Shown here: piece after piece, positions 31,176-43,230 of the stretch
Numbering within the stretch: position 1 is the stretch's first letter
Layout: every line of letters begins with the position of its first letter
The notes under the pieces: model-generated
Databases searched by the model: none
What the model was told of the DNA's origin: nothing
What the model saw: the letters and a program-made list of their open reading frames with translations, nothing else
Assembly: GCA_008729055.1 (NCBI GenBank)
Contig: SDUX01000001.1
Coordinates: forward strand, 4,587,951 to 4,651,950
Origin: Pyropia haitanensis
Lineage: Eukaryota; Rhodophyta; Bangiophyceae; Bangiales; Bangiaceae
Direction of reading: 5' to 3'
Length of the DNA: 64,000 bases
Translations under genes and position numbers: made by a program

Positions 31176-34100
31176 GCCGCCGGTGAGGCCATTCGGCTGA
31201 ACTGCTGCGCCCCCCGCTTCAGAGCTTGCAGGCGGACTTTAGCTCATGAAAAACAAGAACCATGACTTGGCCTCCCCGGTCGATAATTTCTCTCCTTTCG
31301 GTCGTGCTTCCGAGTTTTATTGACCCCACACCCGACAAGCCGTGTGACAAACACCTGGTCCAAGTCGCACCTGGGTCCACGACTTGTGAAATTGACCAGA
31401 CTTGGGTCATGGCAGTCCTCAACGTGTCAAAGACACCTCGACGACTTCACGGTGAGATAAAGATCGCGGCGATCTCTACCCACGAATGGAACGTCACGGC
31501 TGTGACTCAACAGAAGTGGACTGTGATGGAGGGGGAAACTCGTTTTCCTCCAGACCCAAAGCCTCAGGCAGACTCGCCGACGGTATTGCAGTTCCCCGAA
31601 CCCGGTCTTAAGGCGACAACAACAGCAATGCCTGGGCAAGAGCAAGAGCCAATCGCGGGCACGCAGTTCACAAGCAACCTGGAGCGGACTGCGGTGCTCA
31701 CATCCGTAAACGCATGCAGCCGGTCTCCAAAAAAACTGTGCTGTCATATGAGCCAAGAAAAAGAGCCAAAGTTTGAAAGATCAGGACCACGTGGCTCAGA
31801 CTCGCTCAAAAAGAACACGAAAACGTCAGAAAATGGACAATTGCGAAAAAACCGGACAATTCACGAGACCCGCAACCAAAAAAGATTAGTGCATGCCAGT
31901 GCGTACAGCCGACAAACATCCTCGCGCGAGCTGAACCGACGCCATCGCAGTCCGGCGGCGAGCCGGCGCAACCGCTCTCACTCGCAGAGACAGGAGAATC
32001 ACCAATCGTATTGACCATCAGCGAGCTGAGTCCGCATGACAGTGAAAATTCCTAGTCAAATCGCGCGCGGACCGGCCCTCTGTTCCTTCCAATTGGGCGG
32101 GCGACGGCCGGGCGACAGGACCGTGGACGACGCCTGGGGACGAGCGATGCTTGACGGCAAATCTGTTGGAATCGGGCGCCAGTCGAGGACTCGCAGAGCT
32201 GACAGCGGGCCACGGGGCAATCGCCCTACCATTCCGCCACGCCACTATCTGTTTTGACACATCGCAGATTTTGTGAATCCATATTGCCAATTGGCCTCAC
32301 TGATAGACGACAGCAGTACGGGACATTCAATAAGGTCCAATATTCAGTGTGAATCGAACGACGACGACGGTGGCGACGACGGTGATCACGAATCGCGAGT
32401 TCGCCAAATCAAATGGACGGGCGGAGTTGACCAGCGAGGGGTGTGCACCGCCAGTTGGAATGAGATCGCCAAAGCTCAATTGAGTAACAAGCGACCATTC
32501 CAGATCGCTACCGCCGCTCGGTGTGTGGCTGAGAATGGCTCTGGCGGCAACGGTCGGCATCTGCGACGTCTGGCCGACAGTAGATACTCCGCGTGTGCGC
32601 GCTTGCACGCGTTGTGCCTCCGCAGTCTGGGTGAGGCGTTCCACACGAGAGGAGAGGCAGTGTTATTGGCACGCTAGATATGTTGCGATTGCGTAGTTCA
32701 CTCATCCGACCAATCACACTCTGATTAACCAGGCGGATCCTGGATTCATAATGGCACGGTGGGGACGGCAATGACACATGCGTCGGGTTGCATCGTTTCT
32801 GCAGGCTTTAGGCTAGCACAGTGGATGTCGATCTACTTTGGGACGGCCCCATGAGGTGCGCATCCCAGTCCAATTTTGGACCGCCCTGCATGGCTCGGCG
32901 AAAGTCGTGGAGATTTTGAGTGGTCGTCGGTCTGCTTGATTCTGGTGGCCTCTTCATGGGGATGGCCCATCAGGGCGTCTGCGATAGGGGATCTTGTTGG
33001 CGTATTGTTGAGGACCGTTTCAACAAGACGCCACCAGACTGGGCCCTCATTGGTCAGCCGGCACCTCCTCAACAAGAGCCATTCTCCTGAACTCGGACGT
33101 CCAATGAGAAAAAGACGGGGCTGGCTCTTCTAGGCGTCTTGTTGCGCCCGGGCAAGGAAGACGCCAGACACGTGGGCTTGCCACCCACATGAGACGCTTT
33201 CTCGCTGAAGTGGTACGCCACGATTGCTAGAATGAGTGCCACGTCTGAAGCATTTTCTTTCATCGCGGCGATTCTGGTCAACCGTGGACAAGCGGAAACT
33301 TTTCGTCTGATTGTGCACTCGAGTCCTTTACACACGACAGCTCCATTAGCGCCGTACGGAGAGGTCCCCAGACAGCATGATTGACAGTTTTCGTCATGGA
33401 AACTATCTCATTGTCAAGTGGCTCCGAAAAAAGAGGGTGATTTCGGACGCATTTTCCTGGCGTCTTGTTGCCGGCTATTCTGAGTGCACAGTTTTCTAGA
33501 CAACGGCTGTATGAGGGGGGACCGACGAGGTTAGACTCGGTCCCCCCCCCAATTTCTCCCGATGGATTCGATAGGGGGGCTACCGGGCCAAGGGCCGGTA
33601 CGCCCTCCTCTTGCTTTTAGAGCGACAACAGGGCGCCCGCGGCCCGCGTCCCTGCGAAAAACAACTGCACGTCTGCGACCCTCTTCACCGTGTGCACGAC
33701 CGTGCATCTCTGTCGATCCTGCCGCCAGGCGCGTGTGGCCACAGGTAACGCCCAACTCGTAGTTCCCACTTCCCTTTTACTTCGCCCGTTTCCCGGAGGG
33801 TACTTGTGGTCCCCAAGTGGTCGAATACATACTACAGGACGACTCCGCCCACGACCCGTCACCACCTCCCCCGACTTGGTGGGGTGGGGCTGCAGCAACA
33901 GAAAAAAAAGGAGAGGAAGGGGCCTACACACCCTTGCGGCCGACCACCCGACACACGGGAGGAAGGGAAGAACACCCACCCGCCGCCGACCACCCGACCC
34001 ACGGGAGGAAGAGGAAGGCACACCACCTCAGCCGCCGACCGCACGACTCCGCGGCAGGAAGAAGGGGACGACACCACCCCGCCGCCGACCTCCCGACCCA

Positions 34101-35510
34101 CGGGAAAAAGAAAAAGAAACACCACCCGCCGACGGGCGCCCGACACAAGAGCAAACAGGAACCCAGCACGTCCGGCCAACAAACGGACGGGGATAGCCAC
34201 GCCCCGTCCGCCACCACCTGCCCACCCAAGCGGAATTGGTGGGGAATGGGGACGGGATCAGTTGTCCCGCCCCCACAGGAGAAAGGGGAGGAGAAAACCC
34301 CGACCAGAACAAGCACGGGGAAGACACACACCCCGGAGACCAACGAGACCGCAACCCACGGTGCGCGATTGGGATGCCCGAGACGCGAGGGACGGGATGG
34401 CAACTCGCCTCCCTCCCCCCTATATACCCCTCCTGTGTGTTCTCAAACACCCTTAAGAGCAGCAGGACCAGGAGGGGTTCCCGATCGTGCCATGTGGGAG
34501 GGGGTGTGGGGAACGCAAGTGAGCAGCCCCCCCCCCGATCGGGTGTAGCAACGAGGAGGAGGAAACGTAGACACCGCAACCCCTCCCCCAGCCCTTACGT
34601 GTCCCTCACCATTCTGGGCCAGATCTTTTCGTCCACCCAATCAGGTGCGAGCGTCACGAGTTTGCGGCCCTCGCATCCTCGGCCCCCACCAGGGGAGGTG
34701 CAGTCTCGACACCCCTTGAAGATCTGCAAGCGGCAGATGATTGGACGTCCGCCGGGCAGGCTGGACTGTTGAAGAGGTGGGGGGTGTAGCGAACCCCGAA
34801 TCTGGGTTTGAATATTCGGAGCAAGTGACTGAGAATTGAGATTCGATTTCACCCGACCCATGAGTGAAATATTCCGATTTCAGCTCAAAATTCCGACTGG
34901 GACTTTCGGCACACCTTTTGCAAAGTATTGCAGTGGCTTGTGTCTTACAGATTTTTGCGCAAGGGCCAGACAGATTTCTACGCTTTGTTTGGTTTGATTG
35001 TGGAGACTGTTTATTGGGTGGACTGAGCGTTTATTTTTGGCGTGTTTTGCGAGGGCTGTGCGCGCGGAAGCGTGCACACGAGGGCTTATATGCGCGAGAC
35101 CGCAAGGCTGGGATGGCCCCCCTAGGCTGCCAAGTAAACTCCGTCTGGCTGTGACACATCTTGTTCGTGCCTTGGCGCGTCGGCCACTCGTCACACGCAA
35201 GTCGCGTGTTGGTGTTCGACGTGTTGCTTCCGGTATTCCAAGTTAGGACCCCGTGCGTGCGTGTTTTGCACCCACGGGTTGTGCGTGGGCCCGGGCATAC
35301 TGCTACAATTGCTGTCTACATTGCTCTTGCTGCAAGCGAAATATGCAAGACGAATGCCTGCCGAAGCAGACACCTGGAGAATGCTAACGACGAAGCGCCA
35401 CGTTGTCGTAGCATCAACTGTGTTTACGAGCAAATAAGCTTGCAGGTATAAGTATCATGAGGAAAAAACAAAAGATGCTACAGCGCACGAGCAGTCGTCA
35501 GCGTGGCGCG

Positions 35511-35852
35511 CTACCAGCGCACCTCGCCGCGAACGCGGCGCGCCGGAAGCATGTCCCGCGGCATGATCGTCACGCGCTTGGCGTGAAGGGCAGACAGATT
35601 CACCTCCTTGAAGAGCTCGACCAGGTACGCCTCACTCGCCTGCTGCAGTACCTTAAGCGTAGATGAATGGAAACGCAGGCCTGGAGTCATCTCCTGCGCC
35701 GTCCCGCGGACCAGATTCCGGAGCCGCAGCTTCCGACAGAGGAGTTCCGTTGACTTCTGGATCTGGCGGATTTCACGGAAAGCCTTGGTGCCCGGGCGGT
35801 TGCGACGCTTGGGCTTGGGGATGCCGGGAGAGGGGGCGCTTGCGCGATGCAT
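35511..35852 (-). CDS. Divergent histone H3-like protein, array copy 2
   Basis: Same frame as the copy 1 gene with one base change (C to T on the plus strand at 35654), turning Glu into Lys in SSTLKVLQQ of the central helix. The open frame is otherwise unchanged. Copy 3 of the array ends before this gene. Confidence 0.85.
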   Translation of the reverse strand: MHRASAPSPGIPKPKRRNRPGTKAFREIRQIQKSTELLCRKLRLRNLVRGTAQEMTPGLRFHSSTLKVLQQASEAYLVELFKEVNLSALHAKRVTIMPRDMLPARRVRGEVRW

Positions 35853-37519
35853 GGATGTCCCAGGTGACTCAGACGACTAAATATGTGCTAATGGCGAGCG
35901 GTCCTATGCAGGTAGCTCACATTCTACGTCGCCACCTTTTGAGACACCACCCACACCTGGGCAGCTCCCAACGTACTGGTGAACGTGTACGCCGTCCGCG
36001 CAAGCCAATGGGGCTGCGGGGCGGAGCGAAGGTGACGGATAGGGTGACAGTGGTGAGGGTGGGCAAGAGGATGGCGTGACGTCGGTGGTGATCGAAGAGT
36101 CGAGGGTAAAGCAGGTCATTGCTCTCTGTCCCTGTGGTCATCCCCCAAGGTCTCCGCCGGCGATGTCCACGCTCACACATTTCGTACTCGTGGGGGGGCA
36201 CCTACGGTGCGCGGAAGTATGCTATTGCCCGTCGCGCTGGTGGATGGGGCCAGAAGGCTCAGCTAAAATTGTAGGCTCCCAGAACTAAGTCACGGTGAGC
36301 GTACGAGCCCCAGTGCGCCCCACTACGAAGCCCGAGGCGAGGGGAGGGGCGGCGAGCGGCGAGCGGCGCTCAGAGCGCCGCGCGGCTGGTCCTACTCGCC
36401 GGTCGGCTGGAGCCGTCGCCAAAACGGATCAGCCTGACGCCAGGCGGCCAATCGAACATCTCCCATCGGCTTGCAAGTTCTGTCAATCCCATTGGCTCCT
36501 GGGAATATTACAGCTTGCCGACGCGTCCGATATGTGGCTCGTTTCTTGGTCCGTTAGTCCGTTAATCCGCGGAAAAGTGTACCCGTTGGCAGACTAGTCA
36601 GGGCAGACACGGGGGGCCACGGTTAGCGACGGATAGCGACGGGTAGCGATGGGTAGCCGATTCGTGGCTCCCGTGCTCACCGTTCGCTACATGTAGATTC
36701 TCGGGGGGGACATCGCAGCGTCCTCCCGAGTAAAGGGTAGTTATTTTGTCCTGGGGAGTTGGTCGGAAAAGGGAGAGGAGGGGAGGCCCCGGTCCTTATC
36801 ACTCGTCATAAAAATTCAGGGAGAGCCTCTTCGAGTTTTGTGGACGAGTGGAAGCACAAATGGTATGGGCTTGGCGGGAGCTGGATCAAGCGTGGCTTGC
36901 CCATGTACGTCGCCATGCAGCGCAAGCAAGAGAAAGGCCGCGAGAGACAGAGCGCAGTCTGTGGGAGGTGCGGCATTGTGCTGCGACTGAGCGTCGTGAC
37001 GTCAGCCAAGGACCAGAAAGCCACGGGCATGACGACTGACGACGACGTGTCGCACGAGGCAGCGGTACATGAACAACGGTCAACTCCCTGGGCGGGCACT
37101 CAGCGCGTTGTCTGCGCCGACGCCTACTTTGCTAGTGTGCCCGCCGCCATGGAGCTGCGAAAGATGGGCTTGCGCTTTTCAGGCGTCCTCAGAACGGCAA
37201 CGCGGGGCTGTCCAATGCAAGTGCTGTCGAAAATGGAGCTGGAAGCTTGAGGACACCACGCATCGTGCACGCACACCACGAGAGATGGCGTGGTCGACCT
37301 CATGTCGGTTACCTGGGTGCACCGTGAGCGCAGGTACTTCGTTTCATCCTCGTTAACGACGCTACTAAGCGAGCCGTACGAGCGCATCCGTTGGCGGCCG
37401 ATTGGCGGGGAAGCCAAACGGGTACTCCTGGCGATCAAAATTTCCAGTGTTGCTTACGAGTACTACGAGTGCTACGCTGCAATGGACACGCAGAACCACT
37501 GCAGCCATGACGACCTTAC

Positions 37520-38141
37520 TGTAGCGTTTGGGGCCTCCGGTGGCGGCCTGACAAGGCCTACGTTGCGGCGGTCCCGCGTTACCTGGCGGCCCGCGGTGGC
37601 ATGGTGGCGGACTCGGTCCGGGTGGCGGTTGTGGCGGCCCTTCCCCCTGGTTGGACTTGGTGGCCTGCTACTTACGGTTTCTTTTGCATTTGTTCTGATC
37701 GATTTTCACTGCGTGATTTCGTGCTTTTCGCCCTTTTTTCCCATTGGGTTTTTGGGCGGATTGCATCTGTGTGAGGGTTTTTCGCTTGCATCTGAGTGGA
37801 GGGATTTTAGCGTGGAGCGGGGTGCCCCGGCGGGGCAGGTGCACGCTGGCACTTGGCCCGCTGGAGGCGCCCCTGAGAGGGGGCGCCCTGGCGGCCCCTC
37901 GGGGGGTGGTGTGGAGAACTCTTAGGGGCTTGGCCCGCGGGCCACGCGAGATCCTTCTTGTAAAACAACGTTGCTTTGGGTTCTCCTTCCCCTTGGGCTT
38001 TAACCTTTTCCCTTACCTCTGGCTGTTGAGGTGGGCAAGTGTGTGTGGGACTCCCTGGCCCGTTCCTTCTGGTAGCCCTCTGTTCTCTGGCGGTGGCGAC
38101 GCGGGGCGGACAAGGGCCGCAGAACGGCCAATAACGCTACA
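37520..38141 (+). repeat. 5' LTR of the Ty3/gypsy element (622 bp)
   Basis: It begins TGTAGCG and ends AACGCTACA. The same last bases close the element at 42683. A possible tRNA primer-binding site beginning TGG (TGGTGGAGCAGC) starts four bases after the LTR, at about 38145. Confidence 0.88.
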
Positions 38142-38292
38142 TAAATGGTGGAGCAGCAGGGGAGGGGCAACATCATCTCCTGAACCAGGACGCCCTTCTC
38201 CTTTTTCTTTTGTAGCGGGCCATCTTTGTTCTTCGGTTCCTGTTCTTCTCTTGAGCTACAAGTGGCCTACCAGTCGAGTGTCGACGGCCAAC

Positions 38293-39984
38293 ATGGCGGA
38301 TCTCCCTCCCGGTGGTAGGGGCCGCGGTGCGCCGTCGGACGTGTCCCGAGTTACTCCTGCGGGTGGCGGAGGCCCCACGGCCGGTCGTGGTCGTTGTGTG
38401 CCAACGGGGATTCCCCTCCGCCGCTCTCTTACTCCGCCCTACGGGGGGCCTCGCCGTGGCTCTCCATCTTTGGGGCCAATTGAACTACGGTCGGTCCTCG
38501 ATGACTTTCGGACGAACATCTTGGGCGAGGTGTCCCGCGCGGTGACGGCCAGCCAAGCCGCCATCACGCCGTCGGTTGCTGAGGATCAAGTGGGCCAACC
38601 GGCGGAAGCCGGTGGGTCCCGCACAAGCAAGAAGGAGGGTGGCCCCAAGACCCGACGCCGCTCGCGGCGTCGCCGACACTCCTCGTCGGGCTCTTCTGGG
38701 GAGTCGTCGTCCTCGTCGGCCAACGAGGATGACGTGGGCCGTCATGATCAAGGTGAATCGCCGTCCTCCGCAGGCCCTCAAGTTATCGCGGCGGCCGACG
38801 ATCGCTTTTCGCGTGTGCTGGACTACAACACCTACCGCCTCCGGAACCGGATCGAGGCCTATGGGGCCAAGGAAGCCGGCAAGGTGGGGCGGATGGCCAA
38901 GAACATGAAACACTCTTTTGGGGGCTTTCCTCCCTTTTCGGGTAAGGAGCCTTTGAAGGTCTTCTCATGGCTTCGCAAGTTTACCAAGGCCTGCGACGAC
39001 AACGGTGTTTCGGAGGGGATGGCCCTCTACGTGGTTCCCCACTTCCTTTCCGGGGACGCGGAGGCCCGATACACGCGGGCACTCCCGGACTCTACGGGTG
39101 CCACAAGCGGGGCGGCCATCACTTCCTACCCCGAGGCCATCAACTGGTTCTTGGAGACCTACGCGGAGCCCCACACGTTGGCCCTGGCGCAGGACAAGTT
39201 TAGTCGGGCGACCAAGGAGGCCGACGAGTCCGTCGAGGCCTTTTCCCTTCGGCTGCGTGGCCTCTCGGAGTCCTGCGGGAATATTCACTCGGAGGGCACC
39301 ATGAAGCAGCAGCTTATTCAAGGCCTACCGGAGTTCCTTCGAACGGACGCGTTTGTCTACAACGAGCCCTCGTGCACCTACCAGAGGCTTGTCACCTATA
39401 CGGCCGGCAAGTTCAAGGCGGCCAAGGAGGTGATTGAGTTGGCCAAGGGGAGCTCCAAGGAGTCGGATGGAGGCCGACGGTCTTCGTTTGGCCCCCGCCC
39501 GGCGACCCCCCGGCCACGACTTCCAATGATGGCCATGGATGCGATGGAAGGCCGCCAAGAGATTGATCAAGGCACGTCGGGCCGACGGGATGGACGGGCG
39601 ACTTCGTCCGAGTGGGCGTATGAGCCCGCCACTCGTCGTCACCTGGCGGCTCGGACGCCGGAGGCACGTGGGCCCCTACGTTGCTACGTGTGCTGGGAGG
39701 CCGGTCACATGGCCCACCAGTGCCCCAAGTTGTCGGCCGTCCAGCGCGACCAAGTGGTGAAGGCCCGCGACGCCTTCCTCAACTCTACGCGGGGCCACAA
39801 GAAGGTGGCCGACGAGGCCAGCTACCGCGCGCAGCGGGACGTCAATCGACGGACCCGCATCGCCGTGGTGCAGGCCCTAGTGGACGGGATTGATCAGTCC
39901 GACGAGGAGGAGAACGCCCGTCGGGAGGCCCACGTGACGCGGGCCAAGCCGGCCGGCCCTCCCCCGTCGTCGGGGGAAGCCTAG
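38293..39984 (+). CDS. gag: Gag polyprotein of the Ty3/gypsy element (563 aa)
   Basis: Structural capsid/nucleocapsid protein. The ATG at 38293 follows the LTR and leader. It has a Gly/Pro-rich start, an Arg/Ser-rich segment near residues 115-140, then the retrotransposon-gag capsid region (FSGKEPLKVFSWLRKFTKAC, FSRATKEADESVEAFSLRLR, LIQGLPEFLRTD). Near residue 465 lies a zinc knuckle CYVCWEAGHMAHQC that fits C-x2-C-x4-H-x4-C. It is intact to TAG 39984. The pol frame is shifted -1 relative to gag and is open from 39894, overlapping gag by about 90 bases, so pol may be made by frameshifting (inference; no classic slippery site was picked out). Confidence 0.9.
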   Translation: MADLPPGGRGRGAPSDVSRVTPAGGGGPTAGRGRCVPTGIPLRRSLTPPYGGPRRGSPSLGPIELRSVLDDFRTNILGEVSRAVTASQAAITPSVAEDQVGQPAEAGGSRTSKKEGGPKTRRRSRRRRHSSSGSSGESSSSSANEDDVGRHDQGESPSSAGPQVIAAADDRFSRVLDYNTYRLRNRIEAYGAKEAGKVGRMAKNMKHSFGGFPPFSGKEPLKVFSWLRKFTKACDDNGVSEGMALYVVPHFLSGDAEARYTRALPDSTGATSGAAITSYPEAINWFLETYAEPHTLALAQDKFSRATKEADESVEAFSLRLRGLSESCGNIHSEGTMKQQLIQGLPEFLRTDAFVYNEPSCTYQRLVTYTAGKFKAAKEVIELAKGSSKESDGGRRSSFGPRPATPRPRLPMMAMDAMEGRQEIDQGTSGRRDGRATSSEWAYEPATRRHLAARTPEARGPLRCYVCWEAGHMAHQCPKLSAVQRDQVVKARDAFLNSTRGHKKVADEASYRAQRDVNRRTRIAVVQALVDGIDQSDEEENARREAHVTRAKPAGPPPSSGEA

Positions 39985-40196
39985 CGGGGAGTGGGTTTTC
40001 GCCTACTCCCCGCCCCTGGGATAGAACCTGCACGCCTACTACGTTTGCATCTACGACTTCCCGTTGCCCTCCTGTACTCCGCCGTCGGGCCCCTGCTTTT
40101 GGGCCGGAGGAGTACCATCGTGGGGCCCCCTATGCGTTTAAGGGGACCCTCCTTGTTCTTCGTAAGAGAAACTTTGAGATTGAGACGGCCATCCAG

Positions 40197-42683
40197 TTGA
40201 CTCATCGGCACAAGGCCCAACCAACCCGGGCAGTCTTGGACACCGGCGCGGGCCCAAGCGTTATCCGTGAGGACTTCCTTCCTGAGGGCTGGCGGCGCTA
40301 CGCTTACCGGCCCCCGAAGTCAACCCGAGTGTGCGACGCCTCGGGACAACTACTACGGGCCTGCGCGGTGCTCGAGACGACCGTCCTCGTGGAGGGAAAG
40401 GCCATGGTGTTCTCTTTCTTGGTTGTCAAGGCCCTCTCCGTCCCTGTTATCCTCGGGATGGATTTCCAAAAGGAGTACGTGAAGGCCATTTACCCGGGGA
40501 CGGATGCCGTGCTGTGGGACGACGGTTCCCTCACTTCGGCCGTCAGGGCGTGGACGGGCAAGGAACAAGCGGCCCCGCAGCAGAGGGCCCCTTCCCTACG
40601 ACTTGACCCGGCCGCCCTAAGCCTTTCCCGGTCGGTCACCGTGGAGCCCTACTCTGTCCAGGCTGTCTTTGGCCATTGCGGGACGACGGGGCGGTGCCTA
40701 CTACGGGAACGGCCAGCCAAGATGGCCGAGAAGGGGATTTTATTACACAACGCGTTGGCCGACGTCAAGGCCCGACGAGACTTCCGGTTCTACTTGACCA
40801 ACATCACCGCGAGGCCTGTCAACCTCCCCAAGGGCTTTGTCGTGGGCCTTGTTGAGCCCTACCACGGGCCCGTTTTTGAGGCCGACGATGGGACGTGCTC
40901 ACCCCTCGGTGAAGGGGCCGACACGGTAGCAGAGGTGACGCAAGGGCCGGAGGCTGACGGTGGTGGATCGCATGGGCCCATTCTCAACCCAGAACAGGCC
41001 CCCGACGCTCCTCCCCCGCCGGACGAATCCGCGGCCCAACGTCAAGACGGCCCCAAGTTGCCACGGGTGGCCTACGAGTTGATCCCCCCCGAGTTGCATG
41101 AGGCCGTCCGAGATTTGGTCGGCCGCTACCAAGGATTATGGGACGGGACTCTGGGCCGCATGGACATCACGCCGCACCGGATCACGTTGGCCCCGGGGTC
41201 TCGACCCGTGCGTTCACAACCTTACCGGACGGGCCTCTACCACCGAGGGCTCATCGCGGACCAAGTGGCCAAGCAACTTAAGCTGGGCGTCATCGAGCCT
41301 TCGCAGGCCGAGTGGTCCTTCCCGGTTGTCATCGTCCCCAAGCCCGACGGATCTCCGAGGTTCTGCGTGGACTACAGAAGGCTCAACGACATGACGGTCA
41401 AAGACACGTACCCTCTGCCCAGGATGGACGACTGTATTGACTTCTTGGGCGAGGCCACCGTGTTCTCCGTGTTGGACTGTAACATGGGCTATTGGCAGAT
41501 CCCGGTGGCCGTCGAGGACCAAGACAAGACCACGTTTACGTGCCACGAGGGGACCTACAAATACGTTCGCCTTCCCTTCGGCCTCACCAATGCACCCGCG
41601 ACCTTCCAGCGGGCCATCGACATGCTCCTCGCGGGCCTCAAGTGGAAGTCCGTGCTTGTCTACTTGGACGACGTGATCGTCTTCTCAAGATCGGCCCAAG
41701 AGCACGTGGGCCACCTGGAGGAGGTCTTCTCGTTGATTGCGAAGGCCGGCATATCCCTCAAGGCCAGCAAGTGCTTCCTCTTCCAAGAGGAGGTCGAGTA
41801 TCTGGGCCACATCGTCGGCAAGGGCCACGTCAGGGTGAACGAGAAGAACCTCGTTGGGCTACGGAAAGCCGAGCCACCTACGACCAAGAAGAGCCTGCGA
41901 AGTTTCCTTGGCATGTGTAATGTCTATCGGAGGTTTGTGAAGGACTACGCCGCCGTCGCCAGGCCGTTGACGGCCCTCACAAGTTCTAAGGTGGCCGACC
42001 CGCTGCCCAAGTTCAATGAGGAGCAAGTCAAGGCCTTCGAAGATCTTAAGTGGCGGCTGACTCACACGCCCATTTTGGCCTTGCCGCGACGGACGGGCCA
42101 ATACACCGTGGACACCGACGCCAGTGCGGCTCAAGTGGGCTGCGTCCTGCTTCAAGAGCAGCCCGGAGGCGGCCACAAGCCCGTCAGGTACTGGAGCAGG
42201 CCCCTGTCGTCGGCCGAGAGGAACTACAGCACGACGGAGCGGGAGTGTCTCGCCGTCGTGTGGGCCCTCTTCCTTCTTCGGCCCTACCTGTTGGGAACTC
42301 GGTTTATTGTGCGGACAGACCACACGGCCCTCAAGTGGATGCTCCACATGGACGGGGCTCACGGCCGGCTAGCCCAATGGAGGTTACGGTTGGCCGAGTT
42401 TGACTACCTGGTGGAGACCCGGAGCGCGGCGGCCCACCATGCGGCGGACACGATGTCGAGGCTGACTACCTCGGGAGCCGACTTGAGCCCCATCCCGGAG
42501 GAGATCCCGTGCCTCACACTGGCCAACTTTGCTCGCGGGTGGGTGGCCCCCGACCCCAAGACCAACAAGGGCTACCCCCCGCTGACGCTCGAGAGGCTTG
42601 TGAAGGCCCAATCGACGGACATCCGCTGCCAGTCTGTGAGGGCCGAGATGGACAAGGACCGCAGAACGGCCAATAACGCTACA
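40197..42683 (+). CDS. pol: Pol polyprotein of the Ty3/gypsy element (protease, RT, RNase H; integrase missing)
   Basis: Reverse-transcribing polyprotein. The frame is open from 39894 and no ATG is evident before the protease. Aspartic protease: VLDTGAGPSVI (about 40239) and VILGMDF. Reverse transcriptase: SPRFCVDYRRLNDMT, FSVLDCNMGYWQI, LPFGLTNAPATFQR and VYLDDVIVFS (catalytic Asp pair, about 41670). RNase H: YTVDTDASAAQVGCVL, TTERECLAVVWAL and FIVRTDHTALKWML. Domain order protease-RT-RNase H is that of Ty3/gypsy. The integrase and chromodomain expected after RNase H are deleted. The frame then passes through the 3' LTR remnant into the piggyBac remnant and stops only at 43094, giving a chimeric ORF. 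Confidence 0.93.
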
Positions 42684-43230
42684 CTTACGCTGGAGCACAA
42701 GCTGGTGACACACGATTGGTCGAAGCGCACGTGTATGTCGCTACTGGGCATGCGTGCTGTGACTGCATGGATGCTCCACACGGGTGCGCGTGGCTCGATG
42801 GCCTCCCTCACTCAGAAGCAGCTTCACGCGGACTTTGCGGCCCATCTGATTGGCACCTACGTTGACGCCGTCGGCGTCAGGGCGCGAGGATCCATGACTG
42901 GCGCTATTGGCACCCCTTCCAGCGACATGGCGGCGTTCGCTCGCTACGGACTCGGCATTTACGTGGAGCCGCCTCTCAAGCGCCGAGGCGCGTCTCCTGC
43001 GGATGGAGATCAACGCGCCCAACGTGGTGGTCGCGTATCCAAGCGGTTTGAGTCTTGTCTCGTATTTTCGGGCTGTCGAGTTGCGTGTGAGTAGGACGTG
43101 TGTTCATGTTTTTTCAAGACGGGGCGCCATTGTCTCGAGGTGCATTTGCGAGAAGACCATGATTTGGAGAATTTGAATTAGAAACGTATGTGGTAGTCGT
43201 GATTTGTGTGCACACGTGTCAGTGACACAA

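Larger units (their letters stand above)
28275..36966. repeat. Tandem array, copy 2 of the 8,692-bp unit
   Basis: Full-length copy, same content as copy 1. It differs by an extra TAG in the piggyBac frame (28322-28324) and by one missense change in the H3-like gene. It also has different C-run lengths, for example near 34530. Confidence 0.95.
37520..42683 (+). mobile_element. Ty3/gypsy LTR retrotransposon, internally deleted (5,164 bp)
   Basis: The element starts TGTAGCG and ends CGCTACA, flanked by CTTAC on both sides (37515-37519, 42684-42688). Array copies 1 and 2 have the uninterrupted site at 20131 and 28823. It has a complete 5' LTR, gag and pol through RNase H. Integrase and all but about the last 35 bases of the 3' LTR are missing. 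At the fusion point pol sequence meets the LTR at the shared word GGACAAGG. The loss makes it unable to move alone. Confidence 0.95.
36837..43094 (+). pseudogene. piggyBac-like transposase remnant, array copy 3, split by a Ty3/gypsy insertion
   Basis: Same blocks as copy 2. The shared TGA is at 37248-37250. The frame is split at CTTAC (37515-37519 and 42684-42688) by the retrotransposon. The 3' part, 42684-43094, is now read in frame from the retrotransposon pol ORF. It carries several private missense changes near its end, such as Val for Leu in GIYVEP. Confidence 0.8.
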
